The notes below the pieces were generated by a model, which was not told where the DNA came from, ran no database searches, and saw only the letters and a program-made list of their open reading frames with translations. The position numbers were made by a program, and so were the translations under genes. Below, in pieces: positions 8,850 to 16,999 of a stretch of 63,484 bases of DNA. This stretch comes from a virus, in IMG/VR virus record IMGVR_UViG_3300042291_000207, positions 1-63,484 of that record. One strand, given 5' to 3'. The stretch's first letter is position 1. Every line of letters starts with the position of its first letter.

Positions 8850-10205
8850 TTAGAAGCTTCTTATTGCTTTAGCACGATATGAATTAGACTTATTATCACC
8901 AAGTCCAGTTCCATTTAAAAAGTTTATAGCAGATGCAAAGTTTGCACTACCACTTGTAGAAGTCCAATATGGAACATTTGCATAAACACCAATTGCAACT
9001 TTATTTGGGTATATACGCTCTAGTTCCTGTTGGCTTGGTAAGTACCAATCGCTGTATCCACCTTCTACTAAATCTCCACATAGTCTAGCTGGAATTCCTG
9101 CAGTAGGACAGCCTGCCATGATATCAATTGTATTTTGATTACCTGTACCTAGTGCATATTGAGTTGATATAAGTGTACCAGTACATCCCCAGGCTGCACC
9201 TGTTGAAACATCTGATACAGCAGCTACTAGTCCATGTTGAGAAAGTGGATCATATCCTGGATCAAAAGATTGTAGAATATAAGCTATGATACCACCTAAT
9301 GCTGCTTGACCAACTGTGTAAGTACCTGGTGGTATTGGAACAGAAGTAGTAGTTGTGGTTGTTGTTGGAGTAGCTGTAGTGGTTGTTGTAGTTGTGCTAC
9401 TTGAAGTAGTTGTTGTGGTGGTAGTTGGAGTTATGGTAGTAGTAGTTGTTGTTGTAGAACCTGGACATCCAACAAATCCTGTTGCTGCAATTGCATACAA
9501 CGTACCTCCTGGGTTTGTTGTCACAGATCCTGTAACTACCCATGTATTTCCTGGAGAGGTTACCCTATCATTAATTGCAAATGTTCCAAACGGATACTCT
9601 TCAGAATATGCTATAGAACTATCTTCACAGTTTGTTATTTGGTACCATATAGATAAAGGAGTAGCAGTGGTAGTAGTCGTTGTAGTGCTAGTAGATGTAC
9701 TAGTAGATGTAGTAGTAGATGTACTAGTTGTTGTTGATGTAGAACTAGATGTAGATGTTGTAGTGGTTGTAATAGGAACAGCGGTAGTTGTTGTTGTTGT
9801 TGTACTGCTACTGCTGGTAGTAGATGTTGTAGTTGTTGGTGTTATTGTAGATGTGGTGGTTGTAGTTGTTATTGGTATAACAGTTGTAGATGTAGTAGTT
9901 GTAGTTGGAGTGATGGCACAAGAGTTTACCAATGTACAGAACATCACCTTTAAAGATGGGTTCTGATTAATTACAGTGATGAGGGTTTGTACTAACTCTA
10001 TAGGTTCAAGTGCGTTATCTAGTTTCTGCAAAGCTAATGTCAATATATCCCCTGTATCAATTCCTGAGTTAGGAAGATCTGGGCCATTATATTGAACAGC
10101 TGATGTAGGAATAGGATAACCAGCAAATGCTCCATTATTACATTGCTGTGGATAATAGGCATTCACTGTATTCTCAAAGCAAGGGGTACCAGGTACGCAA
10201 GCCAT
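8850..10205 (-). CDS. Tail fibre / receptor-binding candidate with Thr-rich linkers and C-terminal DUF1566 (Lcl-like) domain
   Basis: 451 aa. Residues 38-65 carry YNGPDLPNSGIDTGD followed by a helical segment; a related YTGDPIPSLGIDTGD block opens the neighbouring fibre, so this is a likely shared attachment domain. Two Thr/Ser/Pro linkers (about 98-190 and 250-292) flank a beta domain. Residues about 295-451 match DUF1566/Lcl C-terminal domains: GGIIAYIL, HGLVAA, GGYSDWYLPSQQEL, PYWTSTS and the final AKAIRSF. Such domains are found on adhesins and phage fibres, so host recognition is the likely role. Length variation of the linkers is expected from the repeats. Confidence 0.8.
   Translation of the reverse strand: MACVPGTPCFENTVNAYYPQQCNNGAFAGYPIPTSAVQYNGPDLPNSGIDTGDILTLALQKLDNALEPIELVQTLITVINQNPSLKVMFCTLVNSCAITPTTTTTSTTVIPITTTTTTSTITPTTTTSTTSSSSTTTTTTTAVPITTTTTSTSSSTSTTTSTSTTTSTSTSTSTTTTTTTATPLSIWYQITNCEDSSIAYSEEYPFGTFAINDRVTSPGNTWVVTGSVTTNPGGTLYAIAATGFVGCPGSTTTTTTTITPTTTTTTTSSSTTTTTTTATPTTTTTTTSVPIPPGTYTVGQAALGGIIAYILQSFDPGYDPLSQHGLVAAVSDVSTGAAWGCTGTLISTQYALGTGNQNTIDIMAGCPTAGIPARLCGDLVEGGYSDWYLPSQQELERIYPNKVAIGVYANVPYWTSTSGSANFASAINFLNGTGLGDNKSNSYRAKAIRSF
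9344..9462 (-). repeat. Thr-codon repeat tract, linker 2 of the DUF1566 fibre
   Basis: Degenerate ACN repeat encoding about 40 residues of Thr with Ser, Pro, Ala and Ile, directly before the C-terminal domain. Confidence 0.85.
9660..9916 (-). repeat. Thr-codon repeat tract, linker 1 of the DUF1566 fibre
   Basis: The longest of the tracts: about 85 codons, nearly all Thr or Ser, with short IP, AVP and TP interruptions that suggest internal sub-repeats. Confidence 0.85.
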
Positions 10206-10224
10206 TATAATTTAGTTTAATCGA

Positions 10225-11334
10225 TTAAGGGATGTACATGATGTAGTAGCACGCGCGTACAGGTTGAATGTTAGCATGACCTAATCCACCACCTGTATTA
10301 CCAACGGTTACATTTATACCTGTAGTGGCAGTTGCTGTATACTGAGGAGCAGTGAGTGCTGGATCACTATTTGTTAATTGTGTAGCAACACATTGTGTTC
10401 CACCAGAGTCATCTGTAGTTCTGTTACCTCTAAAGATAGAGCTACCAGGAGCATGTACGTGACCAGGATCAGTAACTACAACAGAGTGTGAGTGTGCAGG
10501 GATTTGTGTGCTGTTTAATATTATAGTGTTAACACCACCACCATCTCCAAGAGCATAGTTAGGGTTACCAACGTTAATAGGGTTAACAGCAGGATCTAAA
10601 GTTCCACCACCCATACCAACAATAGCACCTACAGGAACACGTCCTCTTTTATCAGGAGTTCCATTTAAGCCATTACATAGATAGATTTTATCAAACCCGT
10701 CAGCAGCAATACCTGCTCCAGTGATATCAAAGTAGGTCAATGAACCATAGTATTCTACAGCTGTATAAGGAACCATCTTTGTATAGTTCTGTGTAGGAGC
10801 AAGACTATTTAAGTAAGCTTGGATTAAACCATTTAGATCAGCAAGCTTTACGTAGTTTGTACTTACGTTTAAAGCTAATGCCGTTAAGTCTACACCTAAT
10901 TGACAAAGCTTTGTAATAACAGCCTGAACAACAGCATGTGTATCAGAAGAGGCTGTTACACCTGTAAGACAACCTATGTTATAATCTGCATTCAATACAG
11001 CAATATCAGCTTCTACAGCATCAACTTGTACCTGTAAATCACACGCAGCTTTTACTAAAGCTGTAAATAAATCTAAAGCAGAAGGAGTTCCACACGTAGG
11101 GAAACAAGGAGGAAGATACTGTGTAACTAGATTACAATAATCATCTAGATCTATATCGATAGAGATTCCTGTTCCATCTAGAAAACTAATCACTTTATTA
11201 ATAAGAGCTTGCTCTACAACAAGAAGGTTATCACCAGTATCTATTCCTAAAGAAGGGATAGGGTCTCCTGTATATCTAACACATTTATCAGAAACAATCT
11301 CTACACAACCGTTATAACAATTTGTACAAGACAT
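10225..11334 (-). CDS. Tail fibre with phage tail-collar domain
   Basis: 369 aa. The N-terminus has paired Cys (MSCTNCYNGC) and a YTGDPIPSLGIDTGD block related to the next fibre gene, then a mostly helical region to about residue 190. The C-terminal third is a tail-collar/microcystin-dependent-protein-like domain: YLCNGLNGTPDKRGRVPVGA, then the metal-type STQIPAHSHSV and DPGHVH motifs, ending GLGHANIQPVRACYYIMYIP. The paired His motifs resemble the trimeric metal-binding tip of T4 gp12-like fibres. A receptor-binding or short tail fibre is likely. Confidence 0.82.
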   Translation of the reverse strand: MSCTNCYNGCVEIVSDKCVRYTGDPIPSLGIDTGDNLLVVEQALINKVISFLDGTGISIDIDLDDYCNLVTQYLPPCFPTCGTPSALDLFTALVKAACDLQVQVDAVEADIAVLNADYNIGCLTGVTASSDTHAVVQAVITKLCQLGVDLTALALNVSTNYVKLADLNGLIQAYLNSLAPTQNYTKMVPYTAVEYYGSLTYFDITGAGIAADGFDKIYLCNGLNGTPDKRGRVPVGAIVGMGGGTLDPAVNPINVGNPNYALGDGGGVNTIILNSTQIPAHSHSVVVTDPGHVHAPGSSIFRGNRTTDDSGGTQCVATQLTNSDPALTAPQYTATATTGINVTVGNTGGGLGHANIQPVRACYYIMYIP

Positions 11335-11342
11335 TTTATAAA

Positions 11343-11609
11343 TTATTTATGAATTAAAAGTTTTACTTTACTCGCTATCATCTTCACAGTAAATTGACTA
11401 CAGTAGTCAGGGTTACAATATTTGTAAACTAAGATTCTTTTATAGTTTAGTAAGTCACCAATTACAACTCCTGGTACAGGATAATTTAAAGAGAATACGA
11501 TATTATTATATTGATTATTTGCCAAGTCTGTTAACTTGCAATCAATATCATTTAATAGTACAGGTATAGTTGTACAATCAATACAGTTTGTAAGCCTTGG
11601 TGATAACAT
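11343..11609 (-). CDS. Small Cys-containing protein in fibre operon, unknown function
   Basis: 88 aa with a CIDC pair near residue 9 and further Cys residues (IDCKL; YKYCNPDYCSQF). No recognised domain. It starts inside the end of the zinc-ribbon microprotein gene (32-base overlap) and is followed 8 bases later by the collar fibre, so it may be a chaperone or connector for that fibre. Confidence 0.6.
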   Translation of the reverse strand: MLSPRLTNCIDCTTIPVLLNDIDCKLTDLANNQYNNIVFSLNYPVPGVVIGDLLNYKRILVYKYCNPDYCSQFTVKMIASKVKLLIHK

Positions 11610-11721
11610 TTTTTATTCTTTGAGTTGCTTGCTTCAGCTTATAATTACATGCTGAACATAAGCCATTAATTAATTGACATCCACATCCTACTTTGATGCC
11701 ACATTCTCTACAGTTTGCCAT
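11578..11721 (-). CDS. Zinc-ribbon microprotein
   Basis: 47 aa from the ATG at 11721. Cys pairs CRECG and CGC, then GLCSAC, are spaced like a compact zinc-binding knuckle, followed by a basic helical tail. It begins one base before the stop of the upstream gene and overlaps the downstream gene. I recall similar GCxCQLxNGLCxxC microproteins next to phage structural genes, without a known function. Confidence 0.6.
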   Translation of the reverse strand: MANCRECGIKVGCGCQLINGLCSACNYKLKQATQRIKNVITKAYKLY

Positions 11722-11722
11722 T

Positions 11723-12280
11723 TTATTGAAAATTAATTATGTAGTTATTTCCTGAACAACCACAGTTGGTTCTAATAAAGTTGTTAAGCATTTTATCTGC
11801 TTGTATATACAGTTTGTTAGAAGTGTCTACAGCACAGTTATTAGCTGCAGCAATAGAACCCTGAATCATGTAGTATACACTATTTAAATTTACCTTAGCC
11901 TGTGTCTTGATAGCAAGATCGCATTCCATCATATCAAGCTTCATGAAAGCATTGTCAAACTTCTCTTGTAATTGGTCAACACGAATAATGGTTTTGGTAA
12001 CATAGTTCAGATATGCAGGAGCAACAGAATATGTTAATGTATAGATTCCATCAGGTAGAGGAATCAATGGAGCTCCTACAACACTAAGTCCTAATGAGGC
12101 CGAATTAAATATATTAAAGTCATTAACATTAAATGGTAAAAATACAGGATCAAATCCAGGCATTGTTACTTCAAGAGTTGGAGAAGAAACAACAGGAGGA
12201 TTTGTATTGTAGGTTGATGCATCAGCTACACCTAATGTTAATGTGTTATAAGTTGGTACTACTAGTATATCTAAGGTCAT
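11723..12280 (-). CDS. Virion-associated protein, unknown
   Basis: 185 aa. The N-terminal half is beta-like, with a PDGIYTLTYSVAP segment typical of Ig-like or fibre-adaptor folds. The C-terminal half is helical (DQLQEKFDNAFMKLDMMECD onwards) and ends with a Cys-x-Cys (NCGCSGN). The plan, a beta domain followed by a helix with a Cys end, looks like a conserved crAss-like structural protein, but I cannot assign a position in the virion. It opens the fibre group after a terminator-like hairpin. Confidence 0.6.
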   Translation of the reverse strand: MTLDILVVPTYNTLTLGVADASTYNTNPPVVSSPTLEVTMPGFDPVFLPFNVNDFNIFNSASLGLSVVGAPLIPLPDGIYTLTYSVAPAYLNYVTKTIIRVDQLQEKFDNAFMKLDMMECDLAIKTQAKVNLNSVYYMIQGSIAAANNCAVDTSNKLYIQADKMLNNFIRTNCGCSGNNYIINFQ

Positions 12281-12294
12281 GTCTTTAAAATAAA

Positions 12295-12337
12295 TATGCC
12301 AGAGGACTTGAGAAATATCCTCTCACCCTCTGGCATA
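12295..12337 (-). terminator. Terminator-like hairpin downstream of the 387-aa virion protein
   Basis: TATGCCAGAG pairs perfectly with CTCTGGCATA (10 bp). An inner GAGGA/TCCTC pair gives a nested stem. On the minus strand it is followed by TTTATTTT. Confidence 0.7.
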
Positions 12338-12363
12338 GGTTATATGATTCTACTTTTATTCTA

Positions 12364-13527
12364 TTAAGGAATCAAAGTAGTTGTTGTTGAAGTACTAGGC
12401 CAAACAGTAGTTGTAGTAGAAGTAGTACTTGTTACAGGACCGCTCTCATTAGTAACAGCACCTAAAGCAGCAACTAAAATTGCCTCGATTGCAGCAGTTG
12501 CACCACTAGGGATAGCAATGATTACAGTGCTATCTTCATAGATATAGTCGCCCCACTGATACTCAGACCTGTTATACTCATTAAACTTAATGTAATAAGT
12601 GTCATAAGTAGTACCATCAGTTACCCAAGACTCAAAGTTCTCGTTGTAACCAACCATTCTGTACAAATGTTTAAGGTAACCAGCTTGATAGCTATAGAAG
12701 TTTTTCTCTAATTGCTTAATCTCATCTGAAGTACCAGATATGTAAGAAGCACGTTGAGTAACTACAGCCTCAGCAACGATGTTACAATTGTCAGCAACGA
12801 TGAAGTCAGCAGTTGTAGCTGGTCCACTGTACACAAAAGTACGGAAGTACATACGATCGTATTCCCAAGGGAAAGCAGCAACATCACATGGTTGACCATA
12901 TTTAGTTAATGGTTTACCAGAGATAACTAACTTAGCGTTTTGATCGTTACCAACTCTTTGGAATTGATAGAAAGTGTTGAAGCTAATGTTGTCAGGGTTG
13001 TTACCTGGAGCTTCTTGTTCAAACTTTAAGATAGCTTGATCAATAAAAGCAGGAACATCAACTTCTGCACAAGGATCGCCACCACACTCTAAACAAGGAG
13101 CAACAACTGTAATAGAACGGGTGAAACCGTTGAAATACAATGTGTCAATGTAAGAAGAATGAGCACGTAATGTGAATGTTACAACCTCACCTGGCTTAAC
13201 GTTAAAGTTACTAATCTGAGTTACTTGGTTAGCAGCAACTGGGTTACCAGTCACCTTGTACCATTCTGTAACGTTTGATTTGCAAGAAGAACCTGTAGGA
13301 CATCCAGAAATTTTGTCTGAACGCTTAGATCCTTGTAAATAAGTGTTAACTCTACCTTGAGCTAAATAGAAGTACGGTTTAGCAGCAATGTTACCTGCAG
13401 TAGCTACAGTGTAATCGCTTCTAAAGATACCAAACTGACCTGCGGTCAAGTTTTGCGTAGAACCAGAGCTAGGTAGAGTGTTTCCTACTGGAACTACGAA
13501 GAGGGTAGTTAATGAAAAATCAGCCAT
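12364..13527 (-). CDS. Abundant-type virion structural protein with Thr-rich C-terminal tail
   Basis: 387 aa. The body is beta-rich, with a Cys pair (CLECGGDPC, about residues 144-152) and the phrase GQFGIFRSDYTV near residue 31. The last 25 residues are a Ser/Thr/Pro tail of the same type as the fibre linkers, so the C-terminus is probably exposed on the particle. It lies between a connector gene and a strong terminator-like hairpin, which would fit a highly expressed head-decoration, head-fibre or tail-tube protein. I cannot choose between these from sequence alone. Confidence 0.6.
   Translation of the reverse strand: MADFSLTTLFVVPVGNTLPSSGSTQNLTAGQFGIFRSDYTVATAGNIAAKPYFYLAQGRVNTYLQGSKRSDKISGCPTGSSCKSNVTEWYKVTGNPVAANQVTQISNFNVKPGEVVTFTLRAHSSYIDTLYFNGFTRSITVVAPCLECGGDPCAEVDVPAFIDQAILKFEQEAPGNNPDNISFNTFYQFQRVGNDQNAKLVISGKPLTKYGQPCDVAAFPWEYDRMYFRTFVYSGPATTADFIVADNCNIVAEAVVTQRASYISGTSDEIKQLEKNFYSYQAGYLKHLYRMVGYNENFESWVTDGTTYDTYYIKFNEYNRSEYQWGDYIYEDSTVIIAIPSGATAAIEAILVAALGAVTNESGPVTSTTSTTTTVWPSTSTTTTLIP
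12373..12437 (-). repeat. Thr-codon repeat at the C-terminus of the 387-aa protein
   Basis: ACN/TCN repeat encoding the final Ser/Thr/Pro tail; shortest member of the set. Confidence 0.8.
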
Positions 13528-13554
13528 TTTGTTTTATTTAAATTGTGAAAATAA

Positions 13555-14286
13555 CTATTCGTTTGTTTGAATTCTAAACTGAGCACTTTGAACTGCAGAT
13601 TGATTCTCTGTATACATCGCTAGGTTTTGAACTGTTAAGTCTAACAACTCATCTTCTAGGTATGTTTCTAGTTCACAGTCTTGATCATAAGAGTTCTGTC
13701 CGTCTAACATAACATATCCAGTCTTATTAATATACACTGGGTATCTCATGTACGATACATATATTTGCTTAGGTGTAAATGTACCATCAGTAAATATAGA
13801 AATCTCATCAGAAGATATAGAATTAAACGTTTCTTGATATTCAAATGATGGTCTATAGTGAGTGTTAGTTAAGCAAAATTGTAAATCGCCATGCTTAGTA
13901 AGATCTCTATTAATCCATATTTTTCTATCTGTACATCTACCCTTATCTGCTAATACATAACTATCTATATAGAACATGTATTTTGGAGTGAGTAAATGAA
14001 TATCTGCAGACCATTGATTTAACTCAGCATTTAGTAGTGTTAAATTTAGGGGTTGATGGTTATAATTTACCACCAAACTTTGTAGGTCTTCGTAACGCTT
14101 TTTGAAAGCATCTAGACCTAAACCAGAAACTGTGTTTTGACCGTCAACCTTCTGTTTAATCAACTTGATCTGAGCCTCATTCAAGGCTAAAATCTTATCT
14201 TCCAATTGAATTTGTTGATGCTCGTTAGTTGATAGTTTATTTAGTTTCTGGTCAATTTTATATAATAAACTATCTACGGGTATCAT
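13555..14286 (-). CDS. Ring/connector protein (crAss-like)
   Basis: 243 aa. The N-terminus (PVDSLLYKIDQKLNKLSTNE) with LALNEAQIKLIKQK and LGLDAFKKRYEDLQ is a pattern I associate with crAss-like ring proteins that bind below the portal. The C-terminal half has a beta section (YVSYMRYPVYINKTGYVMLD) and an acidic helix (CELETYLEDELLDLTVQNLA) resembling head-tail connector proteins of other podoviruses. It overlaps the next upstream gene by 4 bases. The role would be to extend the portal channel towards the tail. Confidence 0.7.
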   Translation of the reverse strand: MIPVDSLLYKIDQKLNKLSTNEHQQIQLEDKILALNEAQIKLIKQKVDGQNTVSGLGLDAFKKRYEDLQSLVVNYNHQPLNLTLLNAELNQWSADIHLLTPKYMFYIDSYVLADKGRCTDRKIWINRDLTKHGDLQFCLTNTHYRPSFEYQETFNSISSDEISIFTDGTFTPKQIYVSYMRYPVYINKTGYVMLDGQNSYDQDCELETYLEDELLDLTVQNLAMYTENQSAVQSAQFRIQTNE

Positions 14287-15251
14287 ACAGAAGCTATTTT
14301 CTTAGTTTTTAATTTTCCTTCCAAGGTTAATAATTCGTCTTGGTTATCTTCATCAGCAAGGAATTTAACTAAATCATCTTCATCCTTAGCAATCTCAAAC
14401 TCTCCTTCATACACCTTACCATTAGGTTTTAAACGATATACTGAGTGAGCAATAGCTTGCTTAACCAAGTCTTTAATATGGAGTAAGTTTTCCTTCATAT
14501 CTGCAAATCTGCTGAACACCTCTACAGGGTTTAAACCAGCATGTTTACCATTCTTGAATTCTGTTTGTTTTAATAGGTTGTCTACCTGATTGTATACAGA
14601 GTCTTCTTTAGTATCTTCTGTAACAGGTAATCCTAACAATCTTGCCACCTTGCGTTTCTTCTCAGGACTCATTGAATCAAACTTGACAATAGCCTTGTTG
14701 ATCAATTGTTTCTTCTTGAATATCACTGCATTTTCAATTTCATCATCAGCAACGTAAAATTGTGTATCTGCAGGAACTTCACCACGTTCCCAAGCCTGAT
14801 AGCTAGAGGCAATTGTTGGATGAACTCTTAACCATGCAAAAGCTAATTCTTGAAAAGGATTAGAGAAATCAAAGTAGTTATCACCATCCATCAACTTAAC
14901 AGCTTGTACATGTAATGTATCATCTGTAGATGTAGACAATCCATAGTTCCAGAAACTAGAACGAGGACCTAAATCAACATCACCTAAATTAGCTTCAAGT
15001 TTTTGTTTAAGTGCTGTAACTCTTTCAACTTCCATTTCTCTTTCAAGACTGTCACCCATTCTACGAATGTATGCAGCATTTGGATCTAATCCAGTTCTGT
15101 ACTGTCCATCAAGTTCCTTGTAAGGATACTTAAATACACCTGTTCCAGGGATCCTGGTTAAACCTTTCTGTGCAAGTCCACCTTGCATAGTTTGTAACTG
15201 AGAGTTGTTGTAATCTTTCTTTAACGTAGAGATTTTTCCTATCTTACCCAT
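14283..15251 (-). CDS. Conserved virion/head-associated protein downstream of the capsid gene
   Basis: 322 aa. Basic N-terminus (MGKIGKISTLKKDYNNSQLQ), then long helical stretches and an acidic C-terminal part. Motifs such as FWNYGLSTSTDDTLHVQAVK and NPFQELAFAWLRVHP show no enzyme signature. Its position between the major capsid gene and the ring protein matches an uncharacterised conserved gene of crAss-like structural modules. Internal capsid or portal-adaptor roles are both possible. Confidence 0.6.
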   Translation of the reverse strand: MGKIGKISTLKKDYNNSQLQTMQGGLAQKGLTRIPGTGVFKYPYKELDGQYRTGLDPNAAYIRRMGDSLEREMEVERVTALKQKLEANLGDVDLGPRSSFWNYGLSTSTDDTLHVQAVKLMDGDNYFDFSNPFQELAFAWLRVHPTIASSYQAWERGEVPADTQFYVADDEIENAVIFKKKQLINKAIVKFDSMSPEKKRKVARLLGLPVTEDTKEDSVYNQVDNLLKQTEFKNGKHAGLNPVEVFSRFADMKENLLHIKDLVKQAIAHSVYRLKPNGKVYEGEFEIAKDEDDLVKFLADEDNQDELLTLEGKLKTKKIASV

Positions 15252-15344
15252 ATGTAGTTGTTTTTGTTTGGTTTATTTTTGCAGATGGGTTCTCAGCGAA
15301 GAGAGTGCCATACAGACATGTAATCTGTATCCATCCATCTGTGT

Positions 15345-15387
15345 GAGAAGACTCCCCCACTTGGAGCAGTGGGGGGGAATTCTTCTC
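15345..15387 (-). terminator. Strong extended hairpin after the major capsid gene
   Basis: Outer arms GAGAAGA/TCTTCTC enclose CCCCCACT/AGTGGGGG with a 6-base loop. It has no clear U-tract on the minus strand, so it may stabilise or attenuate the capsid transcript rather than stop it completely. A smaller TACAGA/TCTGTA hairpin lies at 15311-15329. Confidence 0.65.
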
Positions 15388-15411
15388 GGTAGGTTATTTC
15401 TAATCCTTAGA

Positions 15412-16965
15412 TTAGAATTGTGGTATTTCTTCGATTAATACTGTACGTGATAAATCTTCAATGAATACATCACAACGGTCTTTCATCCAAATCTCATAAC
15501 CAGGGAATTTGTTTGCAGAACTCATACCTTGAGACTTAGCAAAACCTAAGTGGTGACGAGTACCATCGATATAACCCCAAGTCATTGAAGGAGCACCCTT
15601 CATACGTACTTCACGGATGTTGTTTACCATTGAACCATCGCTCATTGGAGATACATCAAACACCATGAATACAGGAGTAGATTTTTTGTTCTGACCGAAT
15701 TCTAAGTTAGTTTGAGGAAGGTCTAATTCTTTTAAGTGAATTAGTTCAACACGACCTGTTTCACGTGTAACCATTGCATCGAATGCAAAGTTGTAAGTGA
15801 TGTGTTGACCTTCTCCTTGCATGTAGCGATTACCAGAATCAGCCATGAAAGTTAAACCAGAATTAAGTGCATCATTTTTAAGAGCTTGTTGGAACACATC
15901 AAAGCCAGCTTCGTTTGTGTACATTTTAACTCTACGATCCTTAACATCAACACGTCTGTAGAATAAGTCACCAAACACTGAACGAATCAAGTTTGCAGTG
16001 AACTCACCACGGTTGTATTGTACTAAGTTACCGTTATTACGCATTCTGTGGTAAACACCAGCAGATGTACGCTTTAATTCTTGCTTAGAACCATTAGTCT
16101 TCACGGTACCAGGCTTAGCCCAGATCATACGCTTAACTTTTAATTCTAACATAGACTTACGCATCCAGAACTCAATAAATGGTTCCCATTTAACATCGTT
16201 ACGAGTTAAAGGTAATTGGTTACGTCTTTGTGGAGCATATACTAAGATGTCAAGAGGCTTACCAGAAGCATCACGCATCATTTTATCATCAGCCCACTCA
16301 GTGATCTTGTGCTCATAACCATATGCAGAACCTAAAGATTCAAACATAGTGATTTGCTCACCTAAACGAGGAAGACCTAATAAGTCTTGATCGAATTCAC
16401 CGATAGCAGCATCAACTAATTCTAGTTCGATACCAGTTTGTAAGAAAGTAGCACTTACGTAATCTACTTGAGGGTTGTCAGTCACAAGAGTGAATGTGTA
16501 CAAGAAACCAGCGTTCCAAGGTTGAGGATCCTTGATAACGTAGAAACGAGGACCATACTGACGAGTACCTACAGAAACAATAGCGTTCTTAGAAAACTCA
16601 TTTGTGTCAATTACAAGAGAAAATTCTTGACCATCGATACCTGGCTTATCTAAAGCTAGAGTGGTATCAGGGATGTCAATGATTTTTGGAAACTTGTAAG
16701 GAACTTGTACTTGCCACTTCCAAGCATCACTGTTATTATCGATATAGTAAGGAGTAGACTTGTTGATCATGTCTAGGAAATCATTACTGTAAAGAGAACT
16801 CTGAGTATACAAACTGATAATTTTCTTATCATAATCTGCTGGCTCAGTTGAGTGAAAACTCTCCAAGTGGTTAGAATCTGTTAACTTACCTACTGCACGC
16901 TTGTCCATAGAAGCAACACGAGCATACGTAAATCCAGTTAAACCTGGGATTGTTTGAATTGCCAT
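15412..16965 (-). CDS. Major capsid protein (crAss-like, HK97-fold expected)
   Basis: 517 aa, close to the roughly 500 aa usual for crAss-like capsid proteins. The N-terminus (GLTGFTYARVASMDKRAVGK), DYDKKIISLYTQSSLYSNDF and the C-terminal VFIEDLSRTVLIEEIPQF fit that family as I recall it. Its location after the acidic scaffold-like gene and before connector genes, the individual hairpin after its stop and the even codon use all point to the main shell protein. No separate protease or delta domain is evident. HK97 fold is inferred from family membership, not seen directly. Confidence 0.8.
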   Translation of the reverse strand: MAIQTIPGLTGFTYARVASMDKRAVGKLTDSNHLESFHSTEPADYDKKIISLYTQSSLYSNDFLDMINKSTPYYIDNNSDAWKWQVQVPYKFPKIIDIPDTTLALDKPGIDGQEFSLVIDTNEFSKNAIVSVGTRQYGPRFYVIKDPQPWNAGFLYTFTLVTDNPQVDYVSATFLQTGIELELVDAAIGEFDQDLLGLPRLGEQITMFESLGSAYGYEHKITEWADDKMMRDASGKPLDILVYAPQRRNQLPLTRNDVKWEPFIEFWMRKSMLELKVKRMIWAKPGTVKTNGSKQELKRTSAGVYHRMRNNGNLVQYNRGEFTANLIRSVFGDLFYRRVDVKDRRVKMYTNEAGFDVFQQALKNDALNSGLTFMADSGNRYMQGEGQHITYNFAFDAMVTRETGRVELIHLKELDLPQTNLEFGQNKKSTPVFMVFDVSPMSDGSMVNNIREVRMKGAPSMTWGYIDGTRHHLGFAKSQGMSSANKFPGYEIWMKDRCDVFIEDLSRTVLIEEIPQF

Positions 16966-16999
16966 TTTGTTATTTTTTTAATTAATGTTTATAAATTGT

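Noticed and set aside
8517-9916. Repeats considered as a CRISPR array
   Set aside because: Degenerate codon-level repeats within coding frames, no regular spacers.
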